Of a DNA stretch of 16,608 nt, positions 7,233-13,663 are shown one piece after another. The DNA comes from Chloroflexota bacterium. GTDB taxonomy: Bacteria > Chloroflexota > Ktedonobacteria > Ktedonobacterales > Ktedonobacteraceae. Numbering within the stretch: the stretch's first letter is position 1; every line of letters starts with the position of its first letter. The notes below the pieces were generated by a model. That model saw only the letters and a program-made list of their open reading frames with translations, ran no database searches and was not told the origin of the DNA. The stretch covers positions 1 through 16,608 of the forward strand of contig VBHI01000255.1 of the NCBI GenBank assembly GCA_005881495.1, read 5' to 3'. The translations under genes were made by a program, and so were the position numbers.

Positions 7233-8132
7233 TTTCCACACCTTCGCGTTGCGAAACACCGCCTCGGCAACATTCCCCGTAGCATTCCAGGAAAAGACAG
7301 CTATGCGACCGTGAGTGTAAGTACCGTCATTGATGCTTCTGATCAGTTGCCCATTCACATACAAATTTATACTACCTCCACTCACTACAACAGCAATCAG
7401 ATTTGGCTGAAAGAGATTCACCGAGATTGAACCTGTTACCAGGGGAACTCCCTCAGAGTTTGCTGGCGAAAAGAGGAGGAGAGAGTAGCTTCCATCGGTA
7501 CCTATGCGGAAGAGGTAGTATGTGTCTGAGGTGGCATTACAGAAAATGATGCCTGCATAGTCACCTGAAATCAGCGTCATTTGCACCTCAAAGGCAAAGT
7601 TGCTGAAATCAGTGTTGTTGGCAGAACAAGAATGGAAAAATCCTTGTGTGGGTTGAGTTGAGTAATAACCACCTCCTCGAAATTCACAAGTGGCCCCTCT
7701 CGGGTTCACACCCGTCCGCCAGCCATTACCTTTGCTATTGTCGAGCAGTGGATCATTGAGTACTAACGTCCCGCCATTTGCGTAGGGATTTTGTGGAACA
7801 GTGGGTGTAATTACAGTATTATGGGTTGGCACAGCCACAGCCGGCGTTGCAGGGATCGGATTATTCTTCGGAAAAAGAAACGCAAAGTAGGAGACACTTC
7901 CCGCTCCCAGGACAAGCGCCAGCAGTATCAACAAAACGGTAATACCTCTCGATAAACCCCGTCGGCTCGCTCTCGTACTGGTCGGTAAAGAGTTAGACCC
8001 GATAAGAGTTGACGCAACACCTGTAGCTTTAGTGGAGCTAAATGCTTCCAGGCAAGCCTTGCGGAATAATGATACAATGAGGAAAAGTGTGTGGAAGATT
8101 GAAGAGAAGGAAGGAACGTATGACAGCCCCAA
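7227..8132 (-). CDS. TM plus LamG-like extracellular domain: C-terminal half of a split receptor kinase
   Basis: 301 codons, in the same reading frame as the kinase upstream and separated from it only by one TGA. The first ~50 codons look unlike a normal start. Residues 64-86 (TVLLILLALVLGAGSVSYFAF) are a transmembrane helix after a basic RASRRGLSRG stop-transfer flank. A Pro/Thr-rich linker and a beta-rich domain follow (about 121-301): LNDPLLDNSKGNGW, FSNFAFEVQMTLISGDYAGIIF, YYLFRIGTDGSYSLLL, INLYVNGQLIRSI, ending NAKVWKL. This order matches, from memory, the sensor part of Ktedonobacteria receptor kinases. The only possible start before the TM is TTG 8132, directly after the TGA; no ATG occurs until residue 185. 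Either it is translated by coupling or readthrough, or the receptor gene is broken. As domain content the call is firm; as an independent gene it is doubtful. Confidence 0.7.
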   Translation of the reverse strand: MGLSYVPSFSSIFHTLFLIVSLFRKACLEAFSSTKATGVASTLIGSNSLPTSTRASRRGLSRGITVLLILLALVLGAGSVSYFAFLFPKNNPIPATPAVAVPTHNTVITPTVPQNPYANGGTLVLNDPLLDNSKGNGWRTGVNPRGATCEFRGGGYYSTQPTQGFFHSCSANNTDFSNFAFEVQMTLISGDYAGIIFCNATSDTYYLFRIGTDGSYSLLLFSPANSEGVPLVTGSISVNLFQPNLIAVVVSGGSINLYVNGQLIRSINDGTYTHGRIAVFSWNATGNVAEAVFRNAKVWKL

Positions 8133-9095
8133 TCACTTTACCGCCATTATTGCAAGCATTGCGCGGATGGCATCGCTAGCAGAAGCAGCCTCGATAGTTT
8201 GCTCATAGTTGTCTGGTGCATGCAGTAAAGCTTGCTCTAAAGCTCGTGCGAACGCAGAGATATTCTTAAAACGGTCTTCGGGGCCTTTGGCAAGTGCGAC
8301 TGCGAACACTGTATCGACATCTGATGAGAGACCCGGGTTGAGTTGGCTGGGAGGACGCGGCTGCATATGAATATGTTGATACATCATCTGCTCAAGGCTG
8401 CCCTGAAATGGTGAACGACCAACCAACATTTCATAGGCCATGACGGCAAGCGCATACTGGTCGCTTGCAGGAACAGGAGCGCCGTTCCATAATTCAGGAG
8501 CCATATAGGTGGGAGTACCACGAATAGTACGGCTTGTATTGGTGGTTCCAGCAGCGAACTTGGCTATGCCAAAATCAGCCAGGAGCACGTCCGGGTGGTT
8601 CAAATCGTCTCTATTGCTGCGGATAAGGAAGTTAGAAGGTTTGACATCACGGTGAACAACCTGGCGGTCATGAGCATGCTGGAGGGCACTTGCAGCCTGG
8701 CTGATGAAATGCACTGTATCTCGCGGCGAGAGCGGGCCAGCATTACTTTTCTGCCGCAGCCAGGTAGCCAGCGTACCGTCTGCACAAAACGGCATAACCA
8801 TATACATCAGAGAAACATCATTGCCTTTTTCTTCACCGAAGTCATAGAGGGGTAAGATATTCGGATGATTGAAGATAGCTATTGTCCTTGCCTCTTGCTC
8901 GAAGAGACGAGCAGCGTCATTGCTGCTACTATTCGCAGGATAGAGGATAGCCTCGGAGCGAATGGCTTTGATAGCTACTTGCCGGTGGATACGCGTATCT
9001 TCTGCGAGATAGACATCACCCATACTCCCGCATCCGATGATTTGTAGGCTGCGATATCGGCCATTTTGCAATTCTCTTAGTTGCATATGTTCCAT
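8133..9095 (-). CDS. Ser/Thr protein kinase domain, N-terminal half of a split receptor kinase
   Basis: 320 aa. All key Hanks-type motifs are present: glycine loop IGCGSMGDVYLA (20-31), VAIK with Lys43, helix-C Glu68 (FEQEAR), catalytic HRDVKPSN at 148-155, DFG at 174-176, and APE at 199-201 after GTPTYM. It should therefore be an active cytosolic kinase that phosphorylates Ser/Thr. The ORF stops at TGA 8133-8135, about 40 residues after the kinase fold. The same frame then continues into a TM and LamG-like sensor ORF, so the ancestral protein was probably one receptor kinase of about 620 aa. ATG 9095 (MEHM) and ATG 9086 are both possible; AGAAGCGAG just before 9095 is a modest ribosome-binding site. 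As it stands, a soluble kinase lacking its sensor would be made. Confidence 0.9.
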   Translation of the reverse strand: MEHMQLRELQNGRYRSLQIIGCGSMGDVYLAEDTRIHRQVAIKAIRSEAILYPANSSSNDAARLFEQEARTIAIFNHPNILPLYDFGEEKGNDVSLMYMVMPFCADGTLATWLRQKSNAGPLSPRDTVHFISQAASALQHAHDRQVVHRDVKPSNFLIRSNRDDLNHPDVLLADFGIAKFAAGTTNTSRTIRGTPTYMAPELWNGAPVPASDQYALAVMAYEMLVGRSPFQGSLEQMMYQHIHMQPRPPSQLNPGLSSDVDTVFAVALAKGPEDRFKNISAFARALEQALLHAPDNYEQTIEAASASDAIRAMLAIMAVK

Positions 9096-9161
9096 CTCGC
9101 TTCTTAGAAGTAAACAGACAGTATATCGAAAGGAGCAGAAAAGTATCTGTAAAAATAGTAT

Positions 9162-9173
9162 AACATATATGTT
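9162..9173. promoter_or_regulatory. 12-bp AT-rich palindrome upstream of the receptor kinase gene
   Basis: AACATATATGTT is a perfect palindrome about 67 bp before the kinase start. A minus-strand TATACT (-10-like) overlaps it at 9157-9162. It may be an operator, but short AT palindromes arise by chance. Confidence 0.3.
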
Positions 9174-9269
9174 GTGAGAAGACTACGTAAATATTTTCAG
9201 CAGGTGCATGCATCAATTGTAGGCAAACTCTATGAGTTACCCACTTCGTCACCGGGTTGATACCAGGAC

Positions 9270-9370
9270 ATCGTAGCCCTCCCGAATGGGAGGGCATAGT
9301 CTTCAGGGATGGCTCCCGCTGGGGAACCAGGAGAACTGAGAAACCCCCGGTAGAAGTGGGGAGTTGTCAC
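9270..9370 (+). mobile_element. Solitary IS200/IS605-like right end (omegaRNA-scaffold-like remnant)
   Basis: No transposase gene is present, but the segment has the look of the 3' end of an IS200/IS605-group element that encodes TnpB. It has a perfect 8-bp hairpin GCCCTCCC-GAAT-GGGAGGGC (9276-9295), then a G-rich stretch, and then CCCCC (9344-9348) pairing with GGGG (9358-9361), ending GTTGTCAC at 9363-9370. The tnpB element at the right of this window ends with the same architecture (CCCC...GGGG hairpin, then GATTGA). The end abuts the amidohydrolase stop codon. It may be a decayed copy, a non-autonomous derivative, or a stand-alone guide-RNA locus. The left boundary is not determined. Confidence 0.55.
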
Positions 9371-10563
9371 TTGAGAAAATCCAGCGCTGCCCTTGTCAAA
9401 ACCTCAACGCCAATTGGCATGGCATCTTCATCTACATTGAAACGCGGATGGTGATGTGGGTACTTCGCACCCTTTGCCTCGTTCTTTGCTCCTACAATGA
9501 AGTAGCAGCCGGGGACAGCATTGAGGAAAGCGGCCATATCATCGCTGCTGGTGGTCATCACCTCTTCACCACTATCGACTTTATCCGCTCCCACAGAGGC
9601 AACGGCGGCCTGCTGCACCAGCTCCGTCATCGCCCCATCATTGATGCAGGGTGAACAGCCATTAAAGGCTTTCACCTCGCAAGTAGCTCCCATGGCATTG
9701 GCGACGCCCATAGCCACTTCGCGAATCCGGCGCAACATCTTCTCACGATGCTCCTCGCTATAAGCACGCATCGTGCCATGCAGTTCCGCTGTTTCGGGAA
9801 TGATATTGAACGCTGTCCCAGCCTCTACCTTGCCAATGGTAATGACTGCGGGGCTGAAAGGCGACGTCTCACGACTGATCAACGTTTGCAGCGCCATAAT
9901 GATGTATGCCGCGATCACGATAGGATCAACCGCTGTTTCCGGCATAGCGGCATGGCCACCTTTGCCCCTCACGGTCAGCAAGAACTTGTCGGCGCTGGCA
10001 AAGACCGTGCCTGTGCGCACACCGACGCGGCCCATCGCATAGTCACTTATCAAGTGCAGGCCAATGATGCCATCTACCCCCTCCATCGCGCCTTCCTTCA
10101 CCATTGGTTCAGCCCCGCCAATAGTCTCCTCAGCAGGTTGAAAGATAAATTTCACATTGCCGGTGAGTTCAGCCCGCCGTTTGCTCAAGATATCGGCGAC
10201 GGCAAGCGCAATGGAGGTATGTCCATCATGACCGCATGCGTGCATCTTGCCATCGACGGTGGAACGATAATCAATCTCATTCAACTCATGAATAGGCAGG
10301 GCATCCATATCAGCGCGAATAGCGATCGTTTTGGCGCCTGGATTACCTGCTCCTCCACGTAACAGGCCCACCACACCCGTTTTGGCAACCCCTGTCTGCA
10401 CCTCCAGGCCAAGCGAACGCAGACGCTGCGCTACTAAACCAGAGGTACGCACCTCTTCAAAGGCAAGTTCAGGATGCTCGTGCAGGTCGCGGCGCAAGGC
10501 CACCATATCTGGCACGAGTTCATCAATATCAGATTTCAGATGGTCAAATTCGGCTTTTGACAC
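9367..10563 (-). CDS. M20 family amidohydrolase (aminoacylase / hippurate hydrolase-like)
   Basis: 398 aa. A zinc-dependent M20 peptidase/amidohydrolase that cleaves N-acyl or amide bonds of amino-acid derivatives in the cytosol. Visible motifs: RRDLHEHPELAFEE (24-37), IRADMDALPI (82-91), metal-binding HACGHDGH (108-115, with C110 and H112), QPAEE (142-146, catalytic and metal-binding Glu), GLHL with H170, the dimerisation-domain GKGGHAAMP, and a C-terminal HHHPRFNVDE metal-ligand region. These fit the M20D branch (hippuricase, IAA-amino-acid hydrolase, N-acetyl-diaminopimelate deacetylase); the substrate is not decidable. I chose GTG 10563 because AGGAGGG at 10567-10573 precedes it; the upstream GTG at 10593 would place that site inside the gene. 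Its stop TGA lies in the last bases of the solitary IS-like end. Divergent from ada. Confidence 0.88.
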   Translation of the reverse strand: MSKAEFDHLKSDIDELVPDMVALRRDLHEHPELAFEEVRTSGLVAQRLRSLGLEVQTGVAKTGVVGLLRGGAGNPGAKTIAIRADMDALPIHELNEIDYRSTVDGKMHACGHDGHTSIALAVADILSKRRAELTGNVKFIFQPAEETIGGAEPMVKEGAMEGVDGIIGLHLISDYAMGRVGVRTGTVFASADKFLLTVRGKGGHAAMPETAVDPIVIAAYIIMALQTLISRETSPFSPAVITIGKVEAGTAFNIIPETAELHGTMRAYSEEHREKMLRRIREVAMGVANAMGATCEVKAFNGCSPCINDGAMTELVQQAAVASVGADKVDSGEEVMTTSSDDMAAFLNAVPGCYFIVGAKNEAKGAKYPHHHPRFNVDEDAMPIGVEVLTRAALDFLK

Positions 10564-10695
10564 AGTCCCTCCTGGTTCAACGAGATTCTCCACGCGAAAG
10601 TTTCAGCGCAAGAATCAGATAGCATTCATCGTCTTAATATCCTATCATATTGGTAGAGCAACAGAAGCCGAGAGAAAAGAAAGGCATAACCAAAA

Positions 10696-11769
10696 ATGCA
10701 ACAGGACGAAAGATACTGGCAGGCAGTGCTAACTAGAGACAACACTTCAGATGGAGCCTTCGTCTACGCCGTGCGCTCCACAGGAATATACTGCAACCCC
10801 TCATGTCCCTCACGCAAGCCACAACGCGAGCATATCCTCTTTTTCACCCGGCCAGAAGCCGCCGAAAAAGCCGGATTTCGCGCTTGCCGCCGCTGCCGCC
10901 CTGGAGAACCCTCCCTACTCGAAAATCAGGTAGAGCTAGTCCAGCAGACCTGTCGCTACATCGAATCACACCTTGACGTGCCATTAACACTCGCCACTCT
11001 TGGTGAACAAGCGCACTTGAGCCCCTATCACCTGCAGCGCGTCTTCAAACGCGTTATGGGCATCACACCTCGCCAGTATGCTGAAGCGTACCGGCTGGGA
11101 CAGTTAAAAACACAGCTTAAAGACGGTAACTCTGTAACCAGGGCATTGTACGAAGTCGGGTATAGCTCAAGTAGTCGCCTGTACGAACGTACCCCTGCGC
11201 AGCTTGGTATGACACCCACCGTGTATCGTCGCGGAGGGAAAGGCATGTGCATCAACTACACCATCGTCAATTGCCCCTTGGGTCGCATACTCGTCGCGGC
11301 TACCGAAAAAGGCGTCTGCGCTGTCAGCCTTGGTGACTCCGATACTTCACTTGAGTCTACCCTGACCAGCGAATATCCGAGCGCGCAGATACAGCGGGAC
11401 GATCACCAGCTTGGTCAATGGGTCAATGCGCTCCTGGACTACTTGAGCGGCGAGCAGCCACATCTCAATCTACCTATAGATGTACAGGCAACAGCTTTTC
11501 AGTGGCGCGTTTGGGAAGCACTACAGGCCATCCCTTACGGTAGCACACGCTCATACAGCGAAATTGCCCAGGCCATAGGGAAACCCGGTGCCACTCGCGC
11601 CGTCGCCCAGGCCTGCGCGACAAACCCCGTCGCACTCATCGTTCCCTGCCATCGTGTAGTGCATCAAAACGGCGACTCAGGCGGCTATCGTTGGGGCAAA
11701 GAACGCAAACAACGTCTATTAGCCCAGGAACAGAAAACAACCCCTGTCGAGAGTCAATTTTATACATAA
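10696..11769 (+). CDS. ada: Ada: bifunctional DNA-alkylation repair methyltransferase / transcription activator
   Basis: 357 aa, the full three-part Ada architecture. Residues 1-75 are the N-terminal zinc domain: GIYCNPSC with C33 and C37, then FRACRRCRP with C64 and C67. By E. coli Ada, C33 would take methyl groups from phosphotriesters and switch the protein to an activator. Residues 80-180 are an AraC-type HTH (DVPLTLATLGEQAHLSPYHL; GITPRQYAEAYRL). Residues 185-350 are the O6-alkylguanine methyltransferase with IVPCHRV, the acceptor Cys being C318, followed by GGYRWG. All key residues are intact, so it should repair O6-methylguanine and regulate an adaptive response. No alkA or alkB is adjacent, so its regulon lies elsewhere. 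ATG 10696 has only a weak AAAGG upstream. It is divergent from the M20 gene, sharing a 132-bp promoter region. Confidence 0.93.
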   Translation: MQQDERYWQAVLTRDNTSDGAFVYAVRSTGIYCNPSCPSRKPQREHILFFTRPEAAEKAGFRACRRCRPGEPSLLENQVELVQQTCRYIESHLDVPLTLATLGEQAHLSPYHLQRVFKRVMGITPRQYAEAYRLGQLKTQLKDGNSVTRALYEVGYSSSSRLYERTPAQLGMTPTVYRRGGKGMCINYTIVNCPLGRILVAATEKGVCAVSLGDSDTSLESTLTSEYPSAQIQRDDHQLGQWVNALLDYLSGEQPHLNLPIDVQATAFQWRVWEALQAIPYGSTRSYSEIAQAIGKPGATRAVAQACATNPVALIVPCHRVVHQNGDSGGYRWGKERKQRLLAQEQKTTPVESQFYT

Positions 11770-11808
11770 AATGACTGACTTGGCGGTAGGCGTAAAACAT
11801 TTCATATG

Positions 11809-11829
11809 TTACTATATAATATATAGTAA
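11809..11829. promoter_or_regulatory. 21-bp perfect palindrome overlapping a consensus -10 box
   Basis: TTACTATATA-A-TATATAGTAA has arms 11809-11818 and 11820-11829, perfectly complementary around one central A. A perfect TATAAT lies inside it at 11815-11820. CATA (11803-11806) and TATG (11830-11833) extend the symmetry after a 2-base bulge. This is the geometry of a dimeric-repressor operator that occludes a promoter. It is 84 bp before the micro-ORF at 11916. No regulator gene of an obvious PadR/MarR/TetR type is next to it. Confidence 0.6.
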
Positions 11830-11915
11830 TATGTCCTGAAGCATATTGAGTTAATGTTAGCTGAATGAATGTAAATACAAGCATCCTTCGCGAGAAGGAC
11901 CAAAGGAGGGCTATG

Positions 11916-12047
11916 ATGGCACTTCTCATCATCTTGCTTATGATCATTGCTCTGGATATGGCATCTTTACGCTGGGGTGTTGACAGCACCGACGGTATAA
12001 ACAGCCTTGAATGGCTGCGTAGACAACTCTGGTATGGTTTTCACTAA
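11916..12047 (+). CDS. 43-aa single-helix membrane peptide, function unknown
   Basis: The first ~17 residues (MALLIILLMIIALDMAS) are a membrane helix. The rest, LRWGVDSTDGINSLEWLRRQLWYGFH, is a polar and aromatic tail. A very strong ribosome-binding site, AAAGGAGGG at 11902-11910, lies 5 bases before ATG 11916; ATG 11913 is also possible but would be only 2 bases away. The R-W-G-x-D-S-x-D-G-x-x-S-x-E-W pattern looks conserved rather than random, and I have an impression of similar small proteins in other Chloroflexota and actinobacteria, but I cannot verify that. It lies between a palindromic promoter and an intrinsic terminator, so it forms its own small transcription unit or a leader of the exporter gene. 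Confidence 0.65.
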   Translation: MALLIILLMIIALDMASLRWGVDSTDGINSLEWLRRQLWYGFH

Positions 12048-12076
12048 CAGCATTGTCACCTCTTTAACCATGGTAT

Positions 12077-12120
12077 GGAGGGAGCGGGATAATCCCGTGT
12101 CCCTCCTCTCTTTCTTTTCT
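12077..12120 (+). terminator. Intrinsic terminator after the micro-ORF, 18 bp before the EamA gene
   Basis: GGAGGGA (12077-12083) pairs with TCCCTCC (12100-12106), with an inner CGGGA/TCCCG pairing (12085-12089 with 12093-12097) and a TAA loop. A pyrimidine tract, TCTCTTTCTTTTCT, follows at 12107-12120. The shape is that of a rho-independent terminator. Since the exporter starts at 12138, it may act as a conditional attenuator. Confidence 0.75.
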
Positions 12121-12137
12121 AGACGTATAGGTACTAC

Positions 12138-13154
12138 ATGAAGAATAGCTATCAAGCCGAGCCTGCTGCAAAAATACTATCCGAGGAAATCGTAAACAAC
12201 GAGCTGGCAACGGATAAACATATCTCACAGCAGCCTCGCGCCAATCGTTTTATTATCTTACTATCTCTGCTCGCTCTTTACCTGATCTGGGGTTCAACAT
12301 ACCTGGGTATGCGTATCGCACTGGTCGGCTTCCCACCTTTTCTCATGGCTGGCATCCGCTTCTTGCTGGCAGGAAGCATCCTCTTTGTGATCATGCGCGC
12401 GCGAGGTATGCACGCCCCCACCAGGAAACAATGGATTGGCGCGGCCCTCATTGGTACGCTCTTGCTAGTAGGAGGCAATGGAGGTGTCGCCTTCTCTGAG
12501 CAGTGGGTATCTACAGGCTTGGCATCGGTTGGCATAGCTGCCGTACCGCTCTGGACGGCCCTCTTCGCTGGTCTCTGGGGACGCTGGCCCACCCGCGTCG
12601 AGTGGTTCGGCCTGGGCTTAGGCTTTATGGGCGTCCTGCTCTTAAACCTCGGCAATGGTATATGGGCCAACCCCCTGGGAGCTATAGCCTTGCTACTCGC
12701 CGCCATTTGCTGGGCATTAGGCTCGGCGTGGAGCCTGCATATCTCGCTGCCGTCAGGACTCATGTCGAGCGCAGCTCAAATGCTGGTCGGCGGCGCCGTC
12801 CTCATTCTTTTGAGCCTGGCTCTCAGGGAGAGGACACCTAACCTGGCCGTCAGCCAATCCCTCTGGGCCATAGCCTACCTCGTCGTCTTCGGTTCCTTGC
12901 TGGCCTTCAGTGCCTACGGTTACCTGCTGCGGCACGTCAGCCCCGCGCTGGCAACCAGCTACGCCTACGTTAACCCGATGGTCGCCGTGGGCCTCGGCGT
13001 CTTGTTAGCCGGTGAGCATCTCTCCGCTATTGAGATAGTAGCCATCCTGGTGACCCTCACCGGTGTAGGACTGGTCTCATTGGGTAGCAGTCGCGGAGGA
13101 CGAAACGTCAAATCTGTACCCATCAAGCAAGAAAACCTGGCAGCAAGCGAGTAA
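12138..13154 (+). CDS. EamA (DMT) family membrane exporter
   Basis: 338 aa. After a polar ~37-residue N-terminus come about ten transmembrane helices in two EamA repeats. The first repeat opens with LLALYLIWGSTYLGMRIAL (45-62 region), whose W-G-S-T-Y is typical of YedA/RhaT-like drug/metabolite transporters; the second begins with LLAAICWALGSAW. The family exports amino acids, metabolites or toxic compounds in exchange for protons; the substrate here is not evident. There is no strong ribosome-binding site (only TAGG at 12128-12131). The start is 18 bp after the terminator tract, leaving little room for a promoter, so expression may depend on terminator read-through. The YdeI-like gene follows after 16 bp, suggesting co-transcription. 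Long antisense frames (for example 12278-12763) are shadows. Confidence 0.88.
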   Translation: MKNSYQAEPAAKILSEEIVNNELATDKHISQQPRANRFIILLSLLALYLIWGSTYLGMRIALVGFPPFLMAGIRFLLAGSILFVIMRARGMHAPTRKQWIGAALIGTLLLVGGNGGVAFSEQWVSTGLASVGIAAVPLWTALFAGLWGRWPTRVEWFGLGLGFMGVLLLNLGNGIWANPLGAIALLLAAICWALGSAWSLHISLPSGLMSSAAQMLVGGAVLILLSLALRERTPNLAVSQSLWAIAYLVVFGSLLAFSAYGYLLRHVSPALATSYAYVNPMVAVGLGVLLAGEHLSAIEIVAILVTLTGVGLVSLGSSRGGRNVKSVPIKQENLAASE

Positions 13155-13170
13155 GTGAGGATAGGCACCA

Positions 13171-13521
13171 ATGGAAATTGGCGAAACCCTGCTGGTCACC
13201 TCTAGTCAAGCGTGGCGCTTATGGCTCGCGCAACATCATGCCGACCGCAAAGAGATCTGGCTCATCTACTACAAAAAAACCTCGGGCAAAACAGGCATCT
13301 CGTACGAGGAATCGGTGGAAGAAGCGCTCTGCTTCGGCTGGATTGACGGCGCCATCAAAGGCATCGACGCGCAAACCTACGCTGGCCGCTTTACTCCCCG
13401 TCGCCCAAAGAGTCCCTGGTCCGCTTCCAATCGCGCCCGTGTCGCTCAACTATTGCGCGATGTGCGCATGACCGAGGCCGGTCTGGCAGTCCTTCCCGCC
13501 GATTTATGGGAAAACGTATAA
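13171..13521 (+). CDS. YdeI/OmdA family protein, short at the C-terminus
   Basis: 116 aa. The N-terminal family core is clear: W-R-L-W-L-A-Q-H-H (15-23), EIWLIYYKKTSGK (28-40), SYEESVEEALCFGWIDG (44-60) and RFTPRRPKSPWS (73-84), then RMTEAGLAVLPADLW. Family members are linked to bacteriocin or peptide resistance and outer-membrane-associated functions, with weak biochemical evidence. From memory, homologues continue for about 70 more residues after this point with a helical tail. Here the frame ends in NV-stop, 18 bp before the big hairpin at 13540. It may be a true short form or a 3' deletion. ATG 13171 has GAGG at 13157-13160 and lies 16 bp after the exporter stop. Confidence 0.75.
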   Translation: MEIGETLLVTSSQAWRLWLAQHHADRKEIWLIYYKKTSGKTGISYEESVEEALCFGWIDGAIKGIDAQTYAGRFTPRRPKSPWSASNRARVAQLLRDVRMTEAGLAVLPADLWENV

Positions 13522-13539
13522 TAAGTATCTCTATTCTTC

Positions 13540-13585
13540 AATCAATATGGCAGGGCACCCGCACGAGTGCCCTGCCATATTGATT
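13540..13585. terminator. Perfect 19-bp hairpin, likely (bidirectional) terminator or processed stem
   Basis: AATCAATATGGCAGGGCAC (13540-13558) is exactly complementary to GTGCCCTGCCATATTGATT (13567-13585), around an 8-nt loop CCGCACGA. It begins 18 bp after the YdeI-like stop, and TTTCCCT follows. The AT pairs at the base provide a weak U run on either strand. It separates the exporter unit from the MerR operon. Confidence 0.75.
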
Positions 13586-13595
13586 TCCCTCCCCC

Positions 13596-13627
13596 TTGAC
13601 CTTGCCCCAGGGGTAAGGTTGTATATT
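13596..13627 (+). promoter_or_regulatory. MerR-type promoter/operator with 20-bp spacer
   Basis: -35 TTGACC (13596-13601) and -10 TATATT (13622-13627) are separated by 20 bp, longer than the optimal 17. The spacer holds a near-perfect inverted repeat, ACCTTGCCCC (13599-13608), A, GGGGTAAGGT (13610-13619), with 9 of 10 pairs. This is the classic layout of promoters activated by MerR-family proteins through DNA untwisting. The merR gene starts 37 bp downstream, so the operon should be autoregulated. Confidence 0.85.
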
Positions 13628-13663
13628 CTTCATAGACAAGAAAATACACACCGGAGAAAAGCC

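Noticed and set aside
8133..8135. TGA read as selenocysteine in the kinase/sensor junction
   Set aside because: The position is in a linker with no redox motif, no SECIS-like structure is evident, and the surrounding frame looks abnormal; a stop or indel explanation is simpler.
9748..10362. 204-codon plus-strand frame inside the M20 gene region
   Set aside because: The opposite strand carries every M20 metal-binding motif; this frame has no family features.
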